The notes under the pieces are model-generated. The model had not been told where the DNA came from, made no database searches, and saw nothing but the letters and a program-made list of their open reading frames with translations. From Phenylobacterium koreense (lineage in GTDB: Bacteria; Pseudomonadota; Alphaproteobacteria; Caulobacterales; Caulobacteraceae): a stretch of DNA of 64,000 nt. Of this stretch, positions 18,248 to 27,178 are shown one piece after another. How positions within the stretch are numbered: the stretch's first letter is position 1; each line of letters opens with the position of its first letter. Both the position numbers and the translations under genes were made by a program. The stretch is taken from assembly GCF_040545335.1 (NCBI RefSeq), contig NZ_JBEPLU010000001.1, positions 1,612,001 to 1,676,000 on the forward strand. The letters are read 5' to 3'.

Positions 18248-21046
18248 ATGTTCCGCCACGCCGCGCTCGCCTTCGCCCTCTGCCTGGGCCTTGCCCTTCC
18301 CGTCTTCGCCGCGGACACGGTCCCGCCCATCGCCTATCGCGAGCGCACCCTGGCCAACGGGCTGCGGGTCTATTCCTCGGTGGACCGCACCACTCCCAAC
18401 GTCACCGTCCAGATGTGGTACGGCGTCGGCTCGAAGGACGATCCAATCGGCCGCTCGGGCTTCGCGCACCTCTTCGAGCACATGATGTTCAAGGCCACGC
18501 GCGACATGCCGTCCGAGACTATCGACCGCATGACCGAGGACGTGGGCGGCATCAACAACGCCTCCACCTACGACGACTTCACCAACTACTACGAGGTCGT
18601 CCCGGCCAATCACCTCCAGCGCTTGCTGTGGGTCGAGGCCCAGCGCCTGGGCTCGCTTGTCGTCGACGAGGCGACCTTCAAGTCCGAGCGCGACGTGGTG
18701 AAGGAGGAGCTGCGCCAGTCGGTGCTCAGCCAGCCCTATGGCCGCCTCTTCTACCTCTACGTCCCCGAGGCGAGCTATGAGGTCCACCCCTACAAGCGCC
18801 CGGGCATCGGCTCGATCGAAGAGCTGGACGCAGCCACCATCGACGACGTCCGCGCCTTCCACGCCGCCTTCTACCGGCCGGACAACACCGCCCTGGTCGT
18901 GGTCGGCAATTTCGACGAGGCCCAGCTCGACGCCTGGGTCGACAAGTATTTCGGCCCGCTGACCAACCCCTCGGAACCCATCGCCCGCGTCACCGCGGTC
19001 GAGCCGCCGCGCACCGCCCCGGGCGTGTTCAGGGGCTATGGCCCCAATGTCCCGCTGCCCGCGATCCTGATGACCTGGCACGGCCCCGACGCGGCCAGTC
19101 CGGACGCCCCGGCCCTGGCCGTGCTCGACGCCATCCTCTCGGGCGGCAAGTCCTCGCGCCTCTATCAGAGCCTGGTCTACGAGCAGCAGATCGCCACCGA
19201 GGTCTTCTCCGACGCCACCCTGCCCCAGCAGCCCGGCCTCATCATGCTCGGCGCCATCCTCGCAAGCGGCAAGACCATCGAGGACGGCCAACAGGCCCTG
19301 CTCGCCGAGGTCGCCCGCCTGCGCGACGCCCCGCCCACCGCCGAGGAGCTCGCCGAAGCCAGGAATGAGCTCGTCGCCAGCAAGCTGCGCGAACGCGAGA
19401 CCATCGACGGCCGCGCCTTCGCCCTCGGCTATGCCCTGCGCACCACCGGCGACGCCGCCCAGGCCAACCGCGAGCTCGCCGATCTTCAGGCCGTGACCGC
19501 GCAGGACGTCCAGCGCGTGGCCCGCCAGTACCTCACCGACGCCGGCCGCATGACCATCCTCTACCAATCGGAAGCCGCCCGCCCAGCCGGCCAGGCCGAC
19601 GCCGCGCCCAGGCCGCCGGTCGTCGCCTCGGCCCACTACACCGGGCCGGTGGTCACCCTGGCCCCGGAAGGCCAGCGCCAGGCGCCGCCGCCGGTCGGCG
19701 CGCCGGTCGAACCGATCCTGCCCAAGCCGGTGGAGAAGACCCTCGCCAACGGCCTGAAGGTCATCGTCGCCAAGTCCTCCGACCTGCCGCTCGTCACCGC
19801 CTCGCTCACCGTGCGCACCGGCGCCTGGGCCGATCCGCAAGGCCTGGCAGGGGCCATGGGCATGACCGCCGGCATGCTGACCGAGGGCACCAGGACCCGC
19901 AGCGCCCAGCAGATCGCCAGCCAGACCGAGGCGCTTGGCGCCACGCTCAGCTCCGGCGGCGGCCAGGAAGCCTCGGCTGTCGGCCTCAACGTCATGCCGG
20001 GCAATCTTCCCGCCGCGATGGAGATCATGGCCGACGTGGTGAAGAACCCGGCCTTCGCCCAGGAGGAGTTGGAGCGCCAGCGCACCCAGGCCCTCGACGG
20101 CCTCTCGGTGGCCTACCAGTCGCCCGGCTCACTGGCGGGCTTCGCCGCCTCGCCGGTGATCTTCTCGGGCACGACCTTCGGCCATGTGCCCTCCGGCACC
20201 CCGGCCTCGCTGAAGAAGCTGGCCACCGCCGACCTCGCCCGCCTGCACCAGACCTATTTCCGGCCCGACAACGCCATCCTGGTCCTGACCGGCGACATCA
20301 CGCCCGAGCAGGGCCTGGCCTTGGCCGAGAAGACCCTCGGCGACTGGAAGGCCCCGGCCGGCGCCGCCCCGCCGCGCGGCGAGGTCGCGCCCGCGGCCCC
20401 GCCTCGCACCGTCGCCATCGACCTGCCCGGCACCGGCCAGGCGGCGGTCACCGTCGCCAAGGCCTCCATCTCGCGCAGCGACCCGCAGTACTATCCGGCG
20501 ATCGTCGCCAACTCGGTGCTGGGCGGCGGCTATTCGGCCCGCCTCAACCAGGAGATCCGCATCAAGCGCGGCCTCTCCTACGGAGCCAATTCCCGCCTCT
20601 CGGCCATGCGTACCACCGGCCTCTTCCGCGCCGTGGCCCAGACCAAGAACGAATCCGCCCCGCAGGTCCTCGACCTGATCACCGCCGAGCTGAAGCGCCT
20701 GGGCGGAACCACGCCCACCGCCGATGAGCTCAAGGCCCGCAAGTCGGTGCTGATCGGCGGCTTCGGCCGTGAACTAGCCACCACCGACGGCCTCGCCGGC
20801 ATCCTCGGCAACCTCGCCCTCTACGACCTGCCGCTCTCGGAGGTCGCCGCCTACACTGGCAAGGTCGAGGCGGTCACCGCCGGGCAGGTTCAGGCCTTCG
20901 CCGCCAAGAACCTCGCCCCCGACACCGTCAGCGTCATCGTCGCCGGCGACGCCAAGGCGTTCACCGAGGGCCTCAAGCAACGCCGCCCGAACCTGGAGGT
21001 CGTTCCCGCGGCCCAGCTCAACCTGGATTCGGTGAGCTTGAAATAG
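18248..21046 (+). CDS. Exported M16 family metallopeptidase, two tandem M16 units
   Basis: A 932-residue protein with a Sec signal peptide (cleavage after VFAA, residue ~22). Two pitrilysin-type halves follow. The N-terminal half (about 25-450) has the inverted zinc motif in GFAHLFEHMMFKAT (HxxEH) and the distal Glu segment VKEELRQ. The C-terminal half (about 490-930) begins KTLANGLKVIVAKSSDLPLV but lacks HxxEH, as usual for the inactive partner. It should act in the periplasm on peptides or small proteins. It is monocistronic, beginning at the ATG at 18248. Confidence 0.92.
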   Translation: MFRHAALAFALCLGLALPVFAADTVPPIAYRERTLANGLRVYSSVDRTTPNVTVQMWYGVGSKDDPIGRSGFAHLFEHMMFKATRDMPSETIDRMTEDVGGINNASTYDDFTNYYEVVPANHLQRLLWVEAQRLGSLVVDEATFKSERDVVKEELRQSVLSQPYGRLFYLYVPEASYEVHPYKRPGIGSIEELDAATIDDVRAFHAAFYRPDNTALVVVGNFDEAQLDAWVDKYFGPLTNPSEPIARVTAVEPPRTAPGVFRGYGPNVPLPAILMTWHGPDAASPDAPALAVLDAILSGGKSSRLYQSLVYEQQIATEVFSDATLPQQPGLIMLGAILASGKTIEDGQQALLAEVARLRDAPPTAEELAEARNELVASKLRERETIDGRAFALGYALRTTGDAAQANRELADLQAVTAQDVQRVARQYLTDAGRMTILYQSEAARPAGQADAAPRPPVVASAHYTGPVVTLAPEGQRQAPPPVGAPVEPILPKPVEKTLANGLKVIVAKSSDLPLVTASLTVRTGAWADPQGLAGAMGMTAGMLTEGTRTRSAQQIASQTEALGATLSSGGGQEASAVGLNVMPGNLPAAMEIMADVVKNPAFAQEELERQRTQALDGLSVAYQSPGSLAGFAASPVIFSGTTFGHVPSGTPASLKKLATADLARLHQTYFRPDNAILVLTGDITPEQGLALAEKTLGDWKAPAGAAPPRGEVAPAAPPRTVAIDLPGTGQAAVTVAKASISRSDPQYYPAIVANSVLGGGYSARLNQEIRIKRGLSYGANSRLSAMRTTGLFRAVAQTKNESAPQVLDLITAELKRLGGTTPTADELKARKSVLIGGFGRELATTDGLAGILGNLALYDLPLSEVAAYTGKVEAVTAGQVQAFAAKNLAPDTVSVIVAGDAKAFTEGLKQRRPNLEVVPAAQLNLDSVSLK

Positions 21047-21069
21047 TCGGGGGGAGCATCTGGGAAGCC

Positions 21070-22368
21070 CTAAACCCCCCGCGCCCACTTCGTCAGGTCG
21101 CGCTCGCGGCCCATCAGCGCCAGGCCCGAGGCGATGGATTCCAGCTCCGATCCGCTCTCGATCTTCGACGGCTCGAAACGCCGGTAGAAGATGTCGCGCA
21201 CCGCCGGAACCAGGGACGAACCGCCGGTCAGGAACACCCGGTCGATCCCTTCCGGCCCCAGCCCCGCCTCCGCCAGGGCCGCGTCGACGGCGGTTTCAAT
21301 GAGCCGCAGTTCAGGCGAGATCCAGCTCTCGAACTCCGCCCGCTCCACCTCGCGCGCGATGTCGATCGTCCCGGCGTGGAAGCGGAACTGCGCCATGCCT
21401 TTCGCAGACAACGCCTCCTTCACGTCCGACACCGACCGATAGAGGCGATAGCCGTAGTTCTCGTCCAGCACTTCGACCAGGCGCTCGATCTTCTCCGGCT
21501 CGACAGCCTCTTTCACCAGCTTGCGGATCTCCCGCATGTCGCGGCTGGCGCGCATCAGGGCGAGCTGGTCCCAGCGGGCGAAGGTCGAATAGTAGCGGTT
21601 GGGGATCGGCAGCACCTTGCCGAACGAGGTGTAGCTCGAGCCCTTGCCCAGCTCGGGCGAAACCAGGTTGTCGATGATCCGGTAGTCGAAGGCGTCGCCG
21701 GCCACGCCGACACCGGCCCGGCCCAGCGGCGTAGAGCGGATCTCCCCGTCCTCACGAGTGAAGCGGATGATCGAGAAGTCGCTGGTGCCGCCGCCGAAGT
21801 CGCCCACCAGCACGGTGGCGTCCTCGGTCAGCTCGCGGGCGAAGAAGAAAGCCGCCCCCACCGGCTCGTAGGCGTAGAGGATCTCCTCAAACCCCAGTCG
21901 CCGGAACCCGGTCTCATAGCGGGAGAGCGCCAGGTTCTCGTTGGGCGCGGCGCCGGCGAAGGTCACCGGCCGCCCGACGATCGCGCGCACGGGCAGCTCC
22001 GCCATGTCCTGCCCGCCATGTTCGCGCAGCTTCAGCAGGAAGGCCGAGAGCAGGTCCTCGAACTGATAGCGGCGGCCGAGAATCTGCGTCTCGGTGAAGC
22101 TTTCCGAGGCCGCGAAGCTCTTGAAGGACTGGATGAACCGCGTCTCCAGCGGGTCTTCCACATAGGCCTCGATGGCCCAAGGGCCGGCCTCGACCTCGCG
22201 CTCCTTGGGCTGGTCGGGCGGCGCATGGAAGGAGAGCGCCGAGCGGAAGGCGAACACCTCCTTCTCCGGCGCCGGGAATTTAACGAGATGCGCCGGCCCC
22301 TCGGGGCCTGCGAGCGCGACGACCGTATTGGTCGTACCAAAGTCGATACCGATGCTGAGACCGGCCAT
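21070..22368 (-). CDS. YegD-like Hsp70 family protein
   Basis: A 432-residue actin-fold ATPase related to DnaK but without the substrate-binding domain. It has the phosphate-1 motif SIGIDFGTTNTVVALAG, phosphate-2 VLVGDFGGGTSDFSI and the adenosine motif VFLTGGSSLVPAVRDIF. The length and lack of a C-terminal domain match the E. coli YegD type, whose function is not settled. The ATG at 22368 has AGGAG at 8 nt; the frame extends 34 codons further upstream without homology. It lies downstream of maeB on the same strand, 248 nt away. Confidence 0.88.
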   Translation of the reverse strand: MAGLSIGIDFGTTNTVVALAGPEGPAHLVKFPAPEKEVFAFRSALSFHAPPDQPKEREVEAGPWAIEAYVEDPLETRFIQSFKSFAASESFTETQILGRRYQFEDLLSAFLLKLREHGGQDMAELPVRAIVGRPVTFAGAAPNENLALSRYETGFRRLGFEEILYAYEPVGAAFFFARELTEDATVLVGDFGGGTSDFSIIRFTREDGEIRSTPLGRAGVGVAGDAFDYRIIDNLVSPELGKGSSYTSFGKVLPIPNRYYSTFARWDQLALMRASRDMREIRKLVKEAVEPEKIERLVEVLDENYGYRLYRSVSDVKEALSAKGMAQFRFHAGTIDIAREVERAEFESWISPELRLIETAVDAALAEAGLGPEGIDRVFLTGGSSLVPAVRDIFYRRFEPSKIESGSELESIASGLALMGRERDLTKWARGV

Positions 22369-22402
22369 GGTCGCGCTCCTGTCTGGGAGAAGTCTCGTCT
22401 TC

Positions 22403-22510
22403 TCTTTCCTCCCCTGCGTCAGCGGGGGAGGGGCGAGCGGCCGGCTCGGAGCTTGAACGCTCCCCTCCACCGCTTCGCGGCCCCCTCCGCCATCGCGACG
22501 GGCGAGGAAA
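22403..22510. repeat. Intergenic inverted-repeat element, copy 5 (compound)
   Basis: It contains TTTCCTCCCCTGCGTCAGCG with a GGGGGAGGGG arm (as in copy 4), followed by CTCCCCTCCACCGCTTCGCG and the inverted core GCGGCCCCCTCCG (22477-22489) shared with copies 2 and 7. It occupies most of the 248-nt gap between maeB and the Hsp70-like gene. The rest of that gap (22510-22616) holds a GGACGG-ACGAG-CCGTCC hairpin near 22550-22566 and nothing else I can support. Confidence 0.65.
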
Positions 22511-22616
22511 AAGAAAAACGAAGACCTCCGCCTAGTTCTCCGGGGGTCGGACGGACGAGCCGTCCGCGCCCCCGAGGAGCGGACGGCTGTTTAGCTCATG
22601 TGCTTGCGCACGAGGC

Positions 22617-24905
22617 TCATGCCTGCCCCTCGACCAGGTCCTGCTCGTAGGCGGCCAGGGTCGCCATCTGGAGCACGCGGGACACCGAGGCCGAGAGCGG
22701 GGCGATCTGCACCGACTTCGACAGGCCCACCAGCACCGGCCCGATGACCGTCGCCCCGCCCAGCGCCTGGACGAGCTGGGTCGAGATCGCCGCCGAATGG
22801 ATGGCCGGCATGACCAGCACATTGGCCGGGCCGGTCAGGCGCATGAAGGGATAGTTCACGCGCTTGCTGGGATCGAGCGCCAGTCCGGGCGGCATTTCGC
22901 CCTCGTACTCGAAGTCAACCTCCATCTCGTCGAGGATGGCGACGGCGTCGCGCACCTTCTCCGAGCGCATGCCCATCGGGTTGCCGAAGGCCGAATAGGA
23001 CATGAAGGCCACCCGCGGCGTGTAACCGAGGGTCTTCACCGTCCGCGCCGCCTCCATGGCGATCTCGACCAGCTCCTCGGCCTCGGGCATCTCGGTGACG
23101 TTGGTGTCGGCGATGAACAGGGTATGGCTCTTGGCCAGCACGACGCTCATGCCCATGACCCGGCCGCCGATCGCCGGGTCGATGACCCGCAGCACCTCTT
23201 CCAGCACCTGGTCGTAGGAGCGGGTCACGCCGGTCACCATGCCGTCCGCATAGCCCAGGGCCACCATCGAGGCGGCGAAGGAGTTGCGGTCCTGGTTGAT
23301 CAGCCGCTGGACGTCGCGCTTCAGGTAGCCCTGGCGCGACAGCCGCTCGTAGAGGAAGTCCACGAACTCGGGGTTATGGCGCGAGACGCGGGCGTTGACG
23401 ATCTCTAGGCGGCTTTCGGCCGGGTCGAGACCCGCCGCCACCATGTTCTCCTTCACCAGCTCTTCACGGCCGACCAGGATCGCATGGCCAAGGCCCGCGG
23501 ACTCGAAGGCGTGGGCGGCGCGGATCACCGTCGGCTCCTCGCCCTCGGCGAAGACGATGCGCTTGTTCGGCGCCTTCAGCACCGCGCCCTGCAGCTTCTG
23601 GAGGAAGGCCGCCGTCGGGTCGAGGCGCTGGGCCAGCGAGTCCCGATAGGCGTCCATGTCCGCGATCGGCCGGCGGGCGACCCCGGTGTCCATCGCCGCC
23701 TGGGCGACGAAGGGCGGGATGTAGGAGATCAGCCGCGGATCGAACGGCGAGGGGATGATGTATTGCGGACCGAACTTGAGCTGGACGCCATGATAGGCGG
23801 CGGCCACTTCGTCCGGCACGTCCTCGCGCGCCAGTTGGGCCAGCGCCCGGGCGCAGGCGATCTTCATCTCCATGTTCACGCGCCGCGCGCGCACGTCCAT
23901 GGCCCCGCGGAAGATGTAGGGGAAGCCGAGGACGTTGTTCACCTGGTTCGGATAGTCCGACCTTCCGGTGGCGACGATGGCGTCCGACCGCGCGGCGTGG
24001 ACCTCTTCCGGCAGGATCTCCGGGTCCGGGTTGGCCATGGCGAAGATGAGCGGCGTCGGGCCCATCGTCTTCACCATCTCCGGGGTCAGGGCGCCCTTGA
24101 CCGACAGGCCGATGAACACGTCCGCGCCCTTCACGGCGTCGGCCAGGGTGCGCGCGTCGGTCTCGACCGCATGCGCGCTCTTCCACTGGTTCATGTCATT
24201 GGGGCGGCCCTTGTAGATCACGCCCTTGGAGTCGCAGGCGACCACGTTCTCGGGCGACACGCCCATGGCCTTGATCAGGTCCAGGGTGGCGATCCCCGCC
24301 GCGCCGGCGCCGTTCAGCACGACCTTGACCTTGGAGAGGTCGCGGCCGGTGATGTGGCAGGCATTGATCAGGCCGGCGGCCGAGATGATGGCCGTGCCGT
24401 GCTGGTCGTCATGGAACACCGGGATGTCGAGCAGTTCCTGCAGCTCGGTCTCGATGCGGAAGCACTCGGGGCTCTTGATGTCCTCAAGGTTGATGCCCCC
24501 GAAGGTGATACCGATGTTCTTGACCACCGTGATGATCTCGTCCGGATCGGTGGCGCTGACCTCGATGTCGATGGCGTCGACGTCGGCGAAACGCTTGAAG
24601 AGGACGCCCTTGCCCTCCATCACCGGCTTGGAGGCCAGGGCCCCCAGATTGCCCAGGCCCAGGATCGCCGTGCCGTTGGACACCACGGCCACCAGATTGC
24701 CCTTGGAAGTGTAGTCGTAGACGCTCTCGGGATCCTCGGCGATCTTGAGTACGGGTACGGCCACGCCGGGCGAGTAGGCAAGCGAGAGGTCCCGCTGGGT
24801 GGCCATCGGCTTGGTCGGGGCGATGGCGATTTTCCCGGGAACCGGGTGCCTGTGGAAGCTCAGCGCTTCTTCGTCCGTGAAAGTACGTTTTTCGGCGTCG
24901 CTCAT
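22617..24905 (-). CDS. maeB: NADP-dependent malic enzyme with C-terminal phosphotransacetylase-like domain
   Basis: A 762-residue MaeB-type enzyme: oxidative decarboxylation of malate to pyruvate, making NADPH. The malic domain comes first (YSPGVAVPVLKIAEDPESVYDY, GTAILGLGNLGALASKPVMEGK, FHDDQHGTAIISAAGLINAC). The NADP Rossmann segment is VVLNGAGAAGIATLDLIKAMG. From about residue 440 a PTA-like domain (RIVFAEGEEPTVIRAAHAFE) follows; in studied homologues it lacks transacetylase activity and is regulated by acetyl-CoA. ATG at 24905. The gene is transcribed alone, or with the Hsp70-like gene. Confidence 0.95.
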   Translation of the reverse strand: MSDAEKRTFTDEEALSFHRHPVPGKIAIAPTKPMATQRDLSLAYSPGVAVPVLKIAEDPESVYDYTSKGNLVAVVSNGTAILGLGNLGALASKPVMEGKGVLFKRFADVDAIDIEVSATDPDEIITVVKNIGITFGGINLEDIKSPECFRIETELQELLDIPVFHDDQHGTAIISAAGLINACHITGRDLSKVKVVLNGAGAAGIATLDLIKAMGVSPENVVACDSKGVIYKGRPNDMNQWKSAHAVETDARTLADAVKGADVFIGLSVKGALTPEMVKTMGPTPLIFAMANPDPEILPEEVHAARSDAIVATGRSDYPNQVNNVLGFPYIFRGAMDVRARRVNMEMKIACARALAQLAREDVPDEVAAAYHGVQLKFGPQYIIPSPFDPRLISYIPPFVAQAAMDTGVARRPIADMDAYRDSLAQRLDPTAAFLQKLQGAVLKAPNKRIVFAEGEEPTVIRAAHAFESAGLGHAILVGREELVKENMVAAGLDPAESRLEIVNARVSRHNPEFVDFLYERLSRQGYLKRDVQRLINQDRNSFAASMVALGYADGMVTGVTRSYDQVLEEVLRVIDPAIGGRVMGMSVVLAKSHTLFIADTNVTEMPEAEELVEIAMEAARTVKTLGYTPRVAFMSYSAFGNPMGMRSEKVRDAVAILDEMEVDFEYEGEMPPGLALDPSKRVNYPFMRLTGPANVLVMPAIHSAAISTQLVQALGGATVIGPVLVGLSKSVQIAPLSASVSRVLQMATLAAYEQDLVEGQA

Positions 24906-25024
24906 AGGCGCGGCGTTTCCTCTACCCGCTTTTGAATTTGAAGTGCGCCAACCTATAGGCCCGACCCCGCCGCCACAACAGCCCGCGCCGCCGTTGCGAG
25001 AGGTGTTGCTTCCGGACGCGCCGA

Positions 25025-25648
25025 TTAGGGCGCCGCGGGCCCGCAGATGAGCGTCAGGCCGGCCTCGTAGATCGCGCGCAGGGTCGGCTCGTCGGCCCCT
25101 GCCCGGGCGCGCACCGCCATGGTGTGGAGCAGGCCGGTGGCGAGCTTGGCCAGGCCCGCGGGATCGGCCCCTGCCGGAAGCTCATCCCTAGCCTTCGCGA
25201 AGGCCGCGGCGAAGCAATCGTCCATTTCCTGGAAGGCCGAGGCCAAAACCTGCCGAACCGCGGGGTCCGCGACCGATTCCGTCACCGCCGTGCCGATCAG
25301 GAAGCAGCCCCTCTGCCCCTCGTCGCCGGCCCGATAGAGTTCGCTGGCCCTTGAGAAGACGAACAGCAGGCGTTCGCGCAGGCTTCCTGTCGCGGCCAGG
25401 CCGTTCGTCAGGCTGACGATCATGTCCTGCCGATTGCGCTGCAGCGCCGCGAGATACAGCGCCCGCTTGTCCCCGAACGCCCCGTAGAGGCTGGGCCGGT
25501 TCAGGCCCGTCGCCGCCGACAGGTCGTCCAGCGAGGTCGCCGCATAGCCCTTGCGCCAGAAGGTGTCGCGCGCCTTCAGCAGCGCCGCGTCAGGCTCGAA
25601 GCTCCTGGGCCGCCCTCGCCTCACGGGCGCCGTTTCTTTTTGTACCAT
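25025..25648 (-). CDS. TetR family transcriptional regulator
   Basis: A 207-residue repressor-type regulator. The N-terminal HTH covers about residues 12-60 (TFWRKGYAATSLDDLSAATG then NRPSLYGAFGDKRALYLAAL). The C-terminal ligand domain is helical and matches the group whose members often sit beside a glutathione transferase or oxidoreductase they control. It is divergent from a GST gene, with two palindromes in the 71-nt gap. Repression of itself and the GST in response to an electrophile is the obvious inference. Confidence 0.9.
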   Translation of the reverse strand: MVQKETAPVRRGRPRSFEPDAALLKARDTFWRKGYAATSLDDLSAATGLNRPSLYGAFGDKRALYLAALQRNRQDMIVSLTNGLAATGSLRERLLFVFSRASELYRAGDEGQRGCFLIGTAVTESVADPAVRQVLASAFQEMDDCFAAAFAKARDELPAGADPAGLAKLATGLLHTMAVRARAGADEPTLRAIYEAGLTLICGPAAP

Positions 25649-25687
25649 TTCGCAAGAAATCCTTGACGGCCGATTATTTCGTATCGG
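25647..25687. promoter_or_regulatory. Candidate TetR operators between TetR and GST genes
   Basis: Two inverted repeats lie in the divergent gap: ATTTC-GCAA-GAAAT (25647-25660, overlapping the TetR start codon) and CCGAT-N8-ATCGG (25670-25687). This stretch is far more AT-rich than its surroundings. A TTGACG hexamer at 25663 may be part of the GST promoter. The assignment is by position and symmetry only. Confidence 0.45.
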
Positions 25688-25719
25688 ACGGTATGAAAAT
25701 CAACGACGGAGCTTCCCCC

Positions 25720-26346
25720 ATGGACGTTTATTTCTCCCCGCTCGCCTGCTCCCTGGCCACCCGGATCACGGTCTACGAGGCCGGCGCCGAGGACAAGGTC
25801 GGCCTGCACCGCGTGGACACCAGGTCCCAGACCACCGAGACCGGCGAAGATTATCGCGCCGTCAATCCCAAGGGCCTCGTCCCGGCCATCCGCACCGACG
25901 CAGGCGAAGTGCTGACCGAGAACGCCGCCGTGCTGCAGTACCTGGCCGACGCCTTCCCCAAGGCTGGCCTCGCGCCGGCGGCCGGATCGCTGGAGCGCTA
26001 CCGCCTTCAGCAGTGGCTGAGCTTCGTCGGAACCGAACTGCACAAGCTGATCTACAATCCACTGCTCTCGTCCGCCGCCAACGACGGCGCCAAGGCCTTC
26101 GCCCGCGAGGTCGCGCCGAGCCGGCTGGCCTATCTGAACGAGCACCTGACCGGCCGGGACTACCTGCTGGACCGGTTCAGCGTCGCGGACGCCTATCTGG
26201 CCGCCGTCCTCAACTGGAGCCCCTTCGTCGGCCTCGACCTCGACCAATGGCCGGCGCTCGCCGCCTATCGCGACCGGCTCGCCGCTCGCCCCGCGCTCGC
26301 CCGCGCAATGAAGGAAGAGTTCGACCTCTATCGCGCGGCGGCTTGA
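25720..26346 (+). CDS. Glutathione S-transferase family protein
   Basis: A 208-residue GST. It opens [20 protein letters not shown] with the Ser/Cys region near residue 9-10 typical of beta-class enzymes. The thioredoxin-like half has [20 protein letters not shown] (cis-Pro and the gamma-glutamyl-binding Glu/Asn). The helical half has [20 protein letters not shown], the conserved N-capping box. The ATG at 25720 has CGGAG nearby; an upstream ATG at 25693 is also in frame. It is divergent from the TetR gene and followed by the dapB hairpin. Confidence 0.9.
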   Translation: MDVYFSPLACSLATRITVYEAGAEDKVGLHRVDTRSQTTETGEDYRAVNPKGLVPAIRTDAGEVLTENAAVLQYLADAFPKAGLAPAAGSLERYRLQQWLSFVGTELHKLIYNPLLSSAANDGAKAFAREVAPSRLAYLNEHLTGRDYLLDRFSVADAYLAAVLNWSPFVGLDLDQWPALAAYRDRLAARPALARAMKEEFDLYRAAA

Positions 26347-26352
26347 CCACGG

Positions 26353-26399
26353 CTCCGGGGACGCGAGACTAGGCCGCGAGTTTTTTCGCGTCCCCGGAG
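26353..26399 (+). promoter_or_regulatory. Perfect 14-bp hairpin enclosing the dapB ribosome-binding site
   Basis: CTCCGGGGACGCGA (26353-26366) and TCGCGTCCCCGGAG (26386-26399) are exact reverse complements with a 19-nt loop. The 3' arm ends in GGAG, the only plausible Shine-Dalgarno for dapB. It starts 6 nt after the GST stop. No T-run follows, so it does not look like an ordinary terminator. A role in hiding the dapB ribosome-binding site is inferred. Confidence 0.6.
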
Positions 26400-26407
26400 A
26401 GTTTCCC

Positions 26408-27178
26408 CTGACCGCCCCCATCGATATCGCCGTCGCCGGCGCGCTTGGCCGCATGGGACAGGCCGTCACCAAGGCGGTTTCCGGCCGCCAGGACGTGCGC
26501 CTCGCCGCCCGCTTCGACCGTCCGGGCGCCGAGGGCGAAGGACTGGTCTCGCTGGAAGCGGCGCTTGCGGCCGCGCAGGTGGTCATCGACTTCACCACTC
26601 CGGCGGCTTCCGTCGCCCTGGCCAAGGCCGCCGCCGCGCGCGGCGGCCCGGCCCTGGTGATCGGCTCCACCGGTCTCTCGGACGAAGACATCGCCGCGAT
26701 CGGCGAGGCAGCGAAGAAGGTGGCCATCGTCCGCGCCGGCAACTTCTCGCTGGGCGTCAACATGCTGATGGGCCTGGTCGCCCAGGCCGCCCGGGCCCTG
26801 CGCCCCGAGGCCTACGACATCGAAGTGTTCGAGGCGCACCATCGCCGCAAGGTCGACGCCCCCTCCGGCACCGCCCTGATGCTCGGCGAGGCCGCCGCCG
26901 CCGGCCGGGGCGTCAAGCTCGCCGATGTCGCCCAGCGCGTCCGCGACGGCGTCACCGGCCCGCGTCCGGCCGGCGAGATCGGCTTCTCCGTCCTACGCGG
27001 CGGCGACATCATCGGCGAGCACTCGGTGAGCTTCGTGGCCGACGACGAGATCCTGACCCTCAGCCACTCGGCCCGCGACCGCGGTCTCTTTGCCCGCGGC
27101 GCGGTGGAGGCCGCCCGCTGGGCCGCCACGCAGCCGCCGGGCGAATACGACATGCAGGACGTGCTGGGGCTGAAATGA
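26408..27178 (+). CDS. dapB: 4-hydroxy-tetrahydrodipicolinate reductase, probable CTG start
   Basis: Second enzyme of the diaminopimelate/lysine branch. Key motifs are the NAD(P)-binding [14 protein letters not shown], the [17 protein letters not shown] region, the substrate block [20 protein letters not shown], and the C-terminal [15 protein letters not shown]. The first ATG in frame (26453) falls inside the Rossmann glycine loop and would remove strand beta-1. No ATG, GTG or TTG exists in frame between the GST stop and that point. CTG at 26408, with GGAGAG 6 nt before it, gives the family N-terminus [16 protein letters not shown] and a 256-residue protein. A sequencing error is the alternative. 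It overlaps the amidase gene by ATGA. Confidence 0.88.
   Translation: MTAPIDIAVAGALGRMGQAVTKAVSGRQDVRLAARFDRPGAEGEGLVSLEAALAAAQVVIDFTTPAASVALAKAAAARGGPALVIGSTGLSDEDIAAIGEAAKKVAIVRAGNFSLGVNMLMGLVAQAARALRPEAYDIEVFEAHHRRKVDAPSGTALMLGEAAAAGRGVKLADVAQRVRDGVTGPRPAGEIGFSVLRGGDIIGEHSVSFVADDEILTLSHSARDRGLFARGAVEAARWAATQPPGEYDMQDVLGLK

Noticed and set aside
22584..22619. A nine-codon minus-strand frame overlapping the maeB stop by ATGA
   Set aside because: Too short to support, with no ribosome-binding evidence beyond chance.
26353..26407. Lysine riboswitch upstream of dapB
   Set aside because: Only about 60 nt separate the GST stop from dapB, far too short for the multi-helix lysine aptamer; only a simple hairpin is present.
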